NCBI GenBank assembly: GCA_025526995.1
Contig: JAHLKG010000025.1
Coordinates: 401,938-465,937 of the forward strand
DNA from: Powellomyces hirtus
Taxonomy: Eukaryota > Chytridiomycota > Chytridiomycetes > Spizellomycetales > Powellomycetaceae
DNA length: 64,000 nucleotides
Direction: 5' to 3'
The position numbers and the translations under genes are program-made. Every line of letters starts with the position of its first letter. Positions within the stretch are counted from its first letter, which is position 1. Positions 57,701-64,000 of this stretch are shown here, piece after piece. The notes beneath the pieces were generated by a model. That model worked only from the letters and a program-made list of their open reading frames with translations, was not told the DNA's origin and searched no databases.

Positions 57701-58077
57701 TCTTCTGTCACGTCTGCCGCGAGACTGTGCAAGATTTGTTCTGTCACGTCCGTGAGATAAATGATTATGCGGTGACCGTCGTGTCCGGACACGGCGACAG
57801 GAGATACTTCCACGTCATGGTATCTGCCTTGTCCGTCCGGATACCCTTTCATGCGATATGGAATGTCTGTGTGCGCAACCTGGCGCAAAATTGGATGCAG
57901 AGTGCCCGGGCAAGAAGTGTTATCGACCGGTTTCCCCACAAGATGCTCAACTGGAATGAGTTTAGCGAAGGCATCGTTGGCGAAAACAAATGTCCAGTTC
58001 TCAACGTCAATAACGCCAATGGCACAGGGGCTTCTCATCAAAATCAATTCTAGACTCATTGCGTCTGCTGCAATCAT
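54796..58077 (-). CDS. Hybrid histidine kinase, PAS - coiled-coil repeats - PAS - HisKA - HATPase - REC
   Basis: Intronless, 1093 residues, no membrane segment: a soluble sensor kinase feeding a phosphorelay (HPt and response regulator not in this window). PAS 1 spans about 8-118. Residues about 144-562 are 16 tandem helical units, ten of 28 residues, then a mix of 21 and 28, built on R-I-E-L-S-E-S-A-K-V-L-A-T. PAS 2 lies about 580-690 and is similar to PAS 1 (AIGVI(D/N)V...W.FV(F/Y)AN). Phospho-acceptor His721 in NMSHEIRTP; N-box Asn839; ATP-binding Asp866 in DTGIGIEG and the GIGIGL box; receiver Asp1005 in VLMDCMMP, with KP near 1060. Start at 58077 or 58059. The last residues (TTISLRHAKPEK) follow the receiver without a further domain. 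Confidence 0.95.
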   Translation of the reverse strand: MIAADAMSLELILMRSPCAIGVIDVENWTFVFANDAFAKLIPVEHLVGKPVDNTSCPGTLHPILRQVAHTDIPYRMKGYPDGQGRYHDVEVSPVAVSGHDGHRIIIYLTDVTEQILHSLAADVTEDVLADIVSSLTADARDAENLRIELSESAKVLATNVLKRATEAALAERIRIELSESAKVLATDVLERVAEAVEAENIRIRLSESAKVLATHVLERAAEAAVAEKTRIELSESAKVLATDVLKRAAEAAVAEKTRIELSESAKVLATDVIKMAAEAAVAEKTRIELSESAKVLATDVLKKAAEAAVAEKTRIELSECAKVLATDALKNEGEAVRAEQTRIEVLQGAKVLAKDVLRRETKAAVAEKTRIELSESAKILATDARKNEEEAVRAEKTRIDLSESAKVLATDARKNEEEAVRAEKTRVKLSDGAKVLARTAARAEKVRIRLSEGAMVLAASAANAEKLRIELSEDAKVLATAALKNKMEKFQAERARVELSKSAELLATAAARAETTRIKLLESAKVLASDAIRAEKTRIKLSEGAQVLATDAIKKKLEQEQNMLLIDQCKKTIGNLHSLLTSVPSAIGVINVKDWIFVYANASMCRFLDDISLINKSLIQAMHLRPHFDIVMRQVGEDGVAYKVSDYYDNITSRFYDLQCSRVLLNNADHILMYINDVTEKVDARNNLDKIVAEKMDLTLREHSAREKSKMVASFLTNMSHEIRTPINGLAGMLGLLQDTVLDAEQREHIKMMRHSCSILQSIVNSILDVANLERAAAKVQFDSFDISELCSDVWPLYSWVCKEKGLLFQFQLSDTLANQRIRTDKGKVVQILTILLANAVKFTHKGSVSLEVLSRQQKLCFVVTDTGIGIEGEHIPSLFKPFFQVDASLTKTHAGIGIGLYTSFNWASLINGDISVVSSPAGSQFTLSIPLEYCSGTPAEVGVPRLPIEAFRDKHILVAEDNPINAKVITRILQKLKCHVTVAANGKQAYDTFRNSQFDMVLMDCMMPVMDGYESSRRIRALDPVIPIIAVTANALTDERDKCLSAGMNDYLSKPYSPEQLMEVMDKHLAESYAGGPFLSTTISLRHAKPEK

Positions 58078-58755
58078 TTCTCGGCGGCCTTGCTATGACG
58101 CTGGTTGACTTTTGTACTATCCACCTCAGGAGAATGTGACGGGATGCTCCGAGAGCGTGCGTCGTCCACCGAGTGGGCGCCCAACCGCCAGCGTTCCGAG
58201 GAGGTTGTAGCTGCAATCAATGACAAATAGGTTTTCGGTTCTATCAGACTAAATAGGCGCAGACCCAGCGTTCGGAGGAGGATGTAGCTGTAATCACTGA
58301 CAAAGAGGCTTTTGTCTCCGAGTCTACGGCCCAGGCCCACCATCGGGCGCCTATCGCCACCGTTCGGTGCCAAATAGGCTTATGGTCCTGGGCGCCTACC
58401 GCAACCGTTCGGAGGAGGAGGTGTCAGCAATCACTGACAAAAATAGATTTTGTTCACCCAAACTCGGGGCCACGGTTTGTAGGCGTGACTTGTTGTATCG
58501 GCACGTGAGAGAGTTGGGCGAGGAGGTGGAATGTAAGAGCATCTTTAACGGCGGGCATTTAATTGTGGCACAGCAGTCACATGTGAAACCCCGAAATTTA
58601 AAGTTCCCACTTGCCAACCTCACACATTGGCGCTATTTCTTGCTTTACTTTCTTATGTAATGCCCAAATAGACTGGTCGAGAATGCTTGACAAATTCTGG
58701 GCCAAGTACGACACAAGGCAGTGGGGTAGGCGCATTTTACAACGGAGACTGGAAC
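58078..58755. other. Upstream region of the histidine kinase, with repeats
   Basis: No gene is seen. Contains the repeat at 58192-58450 and an unremarkable stretch up to the retrotransposon LTR. Confidence 0.5.
58192..58450 (-). repeat. Diverged direct repeats upstream of the histidine kinase
   Basis: The word CGTTC(C/G)GAGGAGG followed by GT(A)GC(T/-)G(C/T)AATCA(A/C)TGACAAA recurs at 58192, 58269 and 58406; a shorter copy (CGTTCGG) is at 58361. GGGCGCC(T/C)A(T/A/C)CGC words precede three of them. Located 115-375 bp before the start codon. Confidence 0.7.
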
Positions 58756-58994
58756 TGTTGGTCTGAGAGTATCTGAGTAGATAGTTGAGGAAGCTTTAGG
58801 GTAGTTGACTGAGCAGAACAACGAAGTAACTTAATCCCGCTCTACTGGAGAAAAAGAGAAAAGTCCCACCGATATATTGAGTATGGAAGGAAAACTACTT
58901 ATATCGGAGTTGATCACGTGGGTTCACGTGATCGAGTGATACGCCCTGCGATGGCGCAGTTATGACTCGATGACAGAGTCTGTACGTGCTAACA
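58756..58994 (-). mobile_element. 3' LTR of copia element A
   Basis: On the minus strand the sequence begins TGTTAGC directly after a GGGGG polypurine end (58999-58995) and ends CCAACA, so it is bounded by TGTT...AACA. It contains TATAAG (58903-58898) and two E-box palindromes (TCACGTG). The 239-bp length fits a copia LTR. The 5' LTR is not present because element A is interrupted at 61072, so the target duplication cannot be checked. Confidence 0.7.
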
Positions 58995-59156
58995 CCCCCA
59001 CTCAAACCTGTCAGTCTGGCAGTGAGAGAGTTGCTCTATCTACTTTTACTACACAGCCCCGCGCACACACCCCACATACCCCCATTTATTACAATTTAAA
59101 AAGACGAGGAATGGCTAGGGTACGTCTATGAGATCCGCGCAAATGAGGCGTAAGCT

Positions 59157-61072
59157 CTAACTATGTGCCGGTGTAGTTGTCAGGTTCGGGCAAAGCAAAG
59201 CAGACGGCGAGAAAGACAGGACCGCCGGTAACCGCTCCTGCGACGACCACAGCTCCTGCTGTGCTGTCGTCAATGGTGCCCTCTGCGCCACAGGGAGGCG
59301 CACCCGCTGCGGGGTTGTCCCGAGCGGAGATTCGAACGATGTCGGCGGCGCATGCCCGACAGTTCCACCGTAAGGACCGTCAAGGGGTCCTTGAACGTCA
59401 CATTGAGCAGGCAAAAGACCGGATGAAAGACCGGGCGAGGTCTGGTGCGCCTCTGGGTCGCGCACGGGCGACCGGGACGCTTGATGGACTGAGGTCCATA
59501 CTAGAGGACCGGCGGAGCCGGAAGCTGGCGGTTGGGAAGGGCAAGGATACGGCCCAGGCGAAGAAGAGGGCTGCGGACAAGAAGTCGGTAGCGGAGGTGA
59601 AGAGGATGTGGGACATCCTGGAGCGGGAAGCTCCATATAATGATGAGGAAGAGGAGGAGGAGGAAGAGGGGGCAGCCGAGGAGTTGGCGGGACCATTGGG
59701 TTCTTCAAGCCGACGCTCACCCTCAAGCGATGAGGATGGTGGAGGAGGGGCAGGTCCATCCTCCTTGGGGGGCATTGCTGCGGGTTCCACAATTGCGGTG
59801 TAGATGCCAAGGTAGGCCAGTGTTGTGAGTAATTCTCCTGACGTGCAGCGAGTAACACTTGAGCTCGGTGTGCTTCCGTAGGCGCGCCCTCATTGCGTAT
59901 GCGTTCATCAAATATATGAGTCCCATTCGTAATCCTCAGGACAGTGTCCTTATGTTTCACAGTGGGAAAAGGCTTCGTAAAGATATCCGCCAGTTGATCG
60001 TCCGTAATGGTGTTGATGATTTTGATAATTTGCTTTGCGAACGAATCGCGTATAGCGTGGTACTGAACGTCAATGTGTTTGGTGCGTTGGTTGATAGCCT
60101 TAGACTGAATCAAGGGCCCGGCGCTCTGGTTATCGACATGGAGAGGGACCGGTCGAGATTTGTAATCCGGTTGAGGTCCCAGTACGTCCCCCAAGAGTTG
60201 GCGTAGCCATTTGGCTTTGTTGTGGCCGGTACCGGCAGCTATATACTCCGCTTCGGTTGTACTTTGGGCGTTGCACTTCTGCTTGCTGCTTTTGCACAGA
60301 ACAGGAAACCCATTGTAAAGGGCCAAAATACCTGTAGTGGACGTCCGGTCGGTAAGTTCTCCTGCATAATCCGCATCCGTGAATATGCGTCAGTCTTGCG
60401 GATCATTTTGTTCGGATGTAAACTTGAGGGAATAATCGCGGGTACCCTTCAAATAGCGGAAAATGCGCTTAACATTGTTCCAGTCGGAGTTGGTAGGTGC
60501 GGCAACGCGGCGCGCAACGTAACCGACTGCAGTGGCAATATCCCATCGCCATGTGATGGTGGCCCAAGTGAGGACCCCCACTGCTTCCTGATACATTATC
60601 AGATTCGTGAATGGGGTTGAATCCTCCGGTTGTTGGTTACGCGCTGACATGGTGTACGGAGTGGAGACAGGATGGCAGTCGCTCGTGCCGAATTGTTCGA
60701 GAGCGTTGTTGATGTCCTTGACATTTGAGATTTTGAAGGTACGAACAGTAGAGTCAAAGTCATATTTGTAGATGAGACCAAGGTGACTGGTTACGCAACC
60801 TTGTTCCGTAAACTTGAACTTCGAATGTAGCTCCATTTTGCTGTTTGCCAGAATCTCCTGATCCTTCGCTGCAATCAGCAGGTCGTCGACGAAGACCATA
60901 ATAAGGATCAAGTTGTCGTTCGACAGAGGTGTACGGTCATCTGTTGCGTACTTGAAAAAGATACACGGGCATACAGAAACTGCTTTGTAGCCGAGCTTTA
61001 ACAGTGCAGTCTTCAAGGTCTCATACCAAAGAAGAGGTGATTGCTTCAGGCCATAGAGAGCTTTTATGTGAA
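59157..61072 (-). pseudogene. Copia element A, pol remnant (RT and RNase H)
   Basis: Ty1/copia-type polyprotein fragment read leftwards. RT begins abruptly at KALYGLKQSPLLWYE next to the LTR of element B and keeps the catalytic FVDD motif. An in-frame TGA at 60392-60390 separates RT from RNase H (TDADYAGE, STTEAEYIAAG, HVDNQSA, KHIDVQYHAIRD), so the frame is otherwise continuous over both. After RNase H the frame continues as a Pro-rich stretch to 59157, which is probably the shadow of the antisense ORF. Integrase, protease and gag are missing on this side of the insertion. Confidence 0.88.
59177..59803 (+). CDS. Antisense ORF inside copia element A
   Basis: Plus-strand frame of up to 208 codons (first ATG at 59273, 176 residues) between the RNase H region and the 3' LTR of element A, opposite to pol. 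It has an Arg/Lys-rich helical middle (HRKDRQGVLERHIEQAKDRM, KKRAADKKSVAEVKRMWDIL), a run of eight or more Glu, and a Ser/Gly-rich tail. It may be an element-borne accessory gene, a captured host fragment or a chance frame. No family is recognised. An acceptor-like TTGTCAG lies near its 5' end. Confidence 0.35.
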   Translation: MSGSGKAKQTARKTGPPVTAPATTTAPAVLSSMVPSAPQGGAPAAGLSRAEIRTMSAAHARQFHRKDRQGVLERHIEQAKDRMKDRARSGAPLGRARATGTLDGLRSILEDRRSRKLAVGKGKDTAQAKKRAADKKSVAEVKRMWDILEREAPYNDEEEEEEEEGAAEELAGPLGSSSRRSPSSDEDGGGGAGPSSLGGIAAGSTIAV

Positions 61073-61277
61073 TGTATTTTTTGTCTTAAAGTCTTATCGG
61101 TAATGTTTCGCTTCGAGTGTTCTAATCTACCTTTACTCCAATCACGTGATCACACGTGATCCAATTCAGCTCTTAGCGTTACCGATATGGTGGTCACGCG
61201 CTCTAGTCGGAGAATCCAAGTAAGGATCTAATGTAAGGACCAAACGTTGAGTACGCAAGTCTCAACATTCCAATACA
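61073..61277 (-). mobile_element. 3' LTR of copia element B
   Basis: 205 bp on the minus strand, TGTATT at the start and AATACA at the end (perfect 6-bp inverted termini), preceded by a GGGGG polypurine end (61282-61278). It is inserted into the RT region of element A. Contains two CACGTG E-box palindromes within 20 bp (TCACGTGTGATCACGTGA). The expected 5' LTR is lost beyond the telomere. Confidence 0.8.
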
Positions 61278-61314
61278 CCCCCTGTCCGAGCAATCGATCC
61301 GCGATGATGGGATT

Positions 61315-63665
61315 TTACTCATTCGGGAGCTCCGTCATGGACGCTTTCGTCATTGGCGTGATGGTGTTATTGTAGTGCTTGATGCACATGTTTTCGCGAT
61401 GGTGCTTGAATGCCGGGGCCGGTAAGGGCCTCGTAAGTGAGTCGGCGACCATCTCAGCGGTAGGCAGGTACTCCAGATGAATCTCCTTGTCGACGTGATC
61501 ACGAATGAAGTGATGTCGAATGTCGATGTGCTTGGTATGGGCGTGATGCACGGGATTCATTGCCAGCGAGATGCATGACTGATTATCTTCGTAGATCGTT
61601 GTAGGTCGAGCATTTTGATCGAGATATTCGGGGATCTGGAGTTCTTGCAGAAGTGAGCGAAGCCAGATTGTTTCTTGAGTGGCAAAGGAAAGTGCCATAT
61701 ATTCAGCTTCGGTAGATGAGAGAGCAACGGTGGGTTGGCGCTTCGAAGCCCAAGTAACGGGGCCCGCATTTCCAATGTAGAAAAGGTAGCCAGTGATTGA
61801 CTGTCGATCAATGATATTGTTTCCCCAATCGGCATCGCTGTAGCCGTGAAGGGTGACGTTATTTCCGCCGATGCAGAGGCTGTAATCTGATGTTCCCCGT
61901 AGATAGCAAAGGACGCGCTTTGCAGCTTGCAGATGTTGAGGCGAAGGGTTGCTTACGAAGCGAGAAAGCATACTGACTGCGACAGCGATGTCAGGACGCG
62001 TGCATATCATCAGGTACATGAGAGAACCAACGATTTTGCGATATTCTCCTTCTTGCGGGTTAGGTGAAGTCTTTGTATTTTCGAATTCGTAGGGTTTGAG
62101 CTTGGTCTGATCCATCGGAGTGTTGACGGGCTTGCAATCTTGCATACCAAAGCGCTCGAGAATGTCATTTACATATGACTCTTGATCGAGATAGATGACA
62201 TGCCTTGAGTAATCGCGTCGAACTCTCATTCCTAGGTAGTGATTGACTTTGCCTAGGTCTGTCATGTTGAACTCGTTGTGCAGGGATGTCTTGATTGACG
62301 AGATTTCCGATTCGGTCTTTGCGAAAATGAGGAGATTGTCGACGTAGACGGAAATGTACTGCAATGAGTCACTTTCAGGTAGAGTTCTGATGTAGACGGC
62401 ATTGTCATTTGCCAGGCGTTTGAATCCCAAAGAAGTCAGTTCTTTGTGAAGTAGGGAATACCATTCACGCGGGGCTTGTTTCCGACCGTAGAGGGCCTTT
62501 CGGAGTTGAAGGATGGTCCCGGGCGGAAAGCCAGAGCCTTCAGGTGCGTAGATTAGGATGGTCTCGGTAACAATCCCATTCAGGAATGCGGTTACTACAT
62601 CCATTTGATGGCACTTCAAGCCTAGGCTGGCGGCGAGAGCGAGGAGGACGCGTTGGGTAGCAATCTTGGCAACCGGAGCGTAGGTTTCGTTGTAGTCAAT
62701 ACTGTAGCGTTGTTCGAAGCCTTTCACTACAAGCCGGGCCTTGTATCGTTGGGGTTGACCATTCAGGTCTTGCTTAATCTTGAATACCCATTTGGTGCGG
62801 ATGGGCCGTTAATTGTGCGGTAAGGATTTGGGGTTAATGACTTTCCATGTTTCATTGGTATGAACGGACTTCAATTCGGCATTTATGGCCTCGGTCCACT
62901 TCGGCGCGTCGTCTGATGTGAGCGCTTGTTTGTAGGTTTGGGGTTCTTTGGTACTTGCAGCCGAAAGAGCGATCGCCGTCTTCTCGTTGATGTAGTCAGC
63001 AAAGACTGTCAAATGATTGACATTTTCGAGCGGTTCCCATGTATTATCTTTGTCTTCGAATCCTAGCCATTTGCAGAGGAATTCAGGGCTTTCCGGGCCA
63101 TCACGTGAGTCGAGAATCTCTTTGACTTTGTAGAGTTCTTCAGGCGGAATGTAGTCTTTCGCGAGTTTGAGTGCTGAGATTTCGTCGAACGTTACATTGC
63201 AAGAAATGACTATTTCTTGACGGTTGTCATCCCAACAGCGGTAAGCGCCGTCAAATTCGTAACCAATGAGTTTGAGATGTGTGGTGCGCGGTGCCAACTT
63301 TGAGACTTGTTTTCTCTTGACAAGATGCACGAAGGCATCGGCCCAAATCACACGAAGGTGAGAAAGTGAGGGCTCTTCGCCGTTGAGCTGTTCGTATGGC
63401 GAAATGTTGTTATTGGACTTGTGGGGTAGGCGATTCCGTAAGTAGACTGATGTAGCCGCTAACTCGGTCCAGAGTTGTTTCGGGATGCCGTATGAGTGTT
63501 CCAATGAACAAATGGTGTCGAACAGGGTGAGGTTGAACCTTTCAGCTACACTGTTGGACTGTGGGCAATCTGCAGCGGTGAGTTCGTGCAGGATGCCCTT
63601 TTTCGAAATGAATTCTTTCAGATCGTGATTGACAAACTCCCCCCCTCGATCAGAATGAAGTCGTC
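61315..63665 (-). pseudogene. Copia element B, truncated pol (integrase - chromodomain-like - RT - RNase H)
   Basis: Continuous frame from the telomere junction to the stop at 61315, broken only by an in-frame TAA at 62811-62809. It starts within the integrase core (HSDRGGEF with the second catalytic Asp), goes on through the integrase C-terminal part (PHKSNN...), then a chromodomain-like segment (YKVKEILDSR...FLCKWLGFEDKDNTWEP), then RT from RTKWVFKIK to RNase H (YSDADWG, STEAEYMAL, EDNQSCISLA, KHIDIRHHFIRD). The RT active site reads YVDN instead of YVDD. Gag, protease and the N-terminal integrase are lost. No longer autonomous. Confidence 0.9.
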
Positions 63666-64000
63666 TTAGGGTTAGGGTTAGGGTTAGGGTTAGGGTTAGG
63701 GTTAGGGTTAGGGTTAGGGTTAGGGTTAGGGTTAGGGTTAGGGTTAGGGTTAGGGTTAGGGTTAGGGTTAGGGTTAGGGTTAGGGTTAGGGTTAGGGTTA
63801 GGGTTAGGGTTAGGGTTAGGGTTAGGGTTAGGGTTAGGGTTAGGGTTAGGGTTAGGGTTAGGGTTAGGGTTAGGGTTAGGGTTAGGGTTAGGGTTAGGGT
63901 TAGGGTTAGGGTTAGGGTTAGGGTTAGGGTTAGGGTTAGGGTTAGGGTTAGGGTTAGGGTTAGGGTTAGGGTTAGGGTTAGGGTTAGGGTTAGGGTTAGG
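63666..64000 (+). repeat. Telomere, (TTAGGG)n
   Basis: About 56 perfect hexamers running to the end of the window with no variant unit. Starts directly after the integrase sequence (...GTCGTC|TTAGGG), with no subtelomeric satellite in between. The orientation marks a right-hand chromosome end. Confidence 0.98.

Noticed and set aside
56621..57760. 379-codon plus-strand frame with internal repeats opposite the histidine kinase
   Set aside because: The repeat pattern is the complement of the 84-bp coiled-coil units; the minus strand has the kinase domains.
59157..59800. Pro-rich C-terminal extension of element A pol
   Set aside because: Not part of any known copia pol; better explained as the complement of the antisense ORF.

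Overview
The window reads as the end of a eukaryotic, probably fungal, chromosome. The last 335 bases are an uninterrupted TTAGGG array running towards the 3' end. Most genes are split by short GT-AG introns (about 55-230 nt). The recognisable genes are fungal: GWT1 (GPI-anchor acyltransferase), a VHC1-type cation-chloride cotransporter, eIF4A, a septin and a cutinase. The double-Cache/HAMP receptor and the hybrid histidine kinase suggest an early-diverging, chytrid-like fungus. That placement is inference; no rRNA or marker gene for taxonomy is present. I see no bacterial operon structure and no CRISPR array.

Layout. 1-9 kb: a small membrane-protein gene, GWT1 on the minus strand, then a gene-poor stretch with diverged duplicated fragments. 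9.2-17.7 kb: a short-chain dehydrogenase/reductase with a clear TATA box, a nine-exon SLC12-type transporter and a six-exon eIF4A. 17.7-25.6 kb: gene-poor, with a two-finger C2H2 gene and a MAT2B-like gene. 27.4-34.4 kb, minus strand: an SH3-septin fusion and a 1355-residue Pro/Thr/Ser-rich single-pass membrane protein. 36.4-43.8 kb: a small CoA-binding protein, a small UBP-type zinc-finger protein on the minus strand (I reconstruct five exons) and a class 3 lipase. 44-47 kb: mostly repeats.

47.3-58.1 kb is a subtelomeric signalling and secretion block: a 13-exon double-Cache/HAMP receptor with no visible output domain, a secreted cutinase, an unresolved minus-strand gene and an intronless PAS-PAS hybrid histidine kinase whose middle is 16 tandem coiled-coil units of 28 or 21 residues. 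58.7-64.0 kb holds two nested, decayed Ty1/copia elements on the minus strand. The outer one (A) has a 3' LTR and an antisense ORF. The inner one (B) inserted into A's reverse transcriptase, carries a chromodomain-like segment, and is cut off inside its integrase by the telomere.

Exon boundaries below were worked out by hand from GT/AG sites, reading-frame phase and family similarity. They are predictions without transcript support. Intergenic spacers contain unusually many long G/C or A/T homopolymers.
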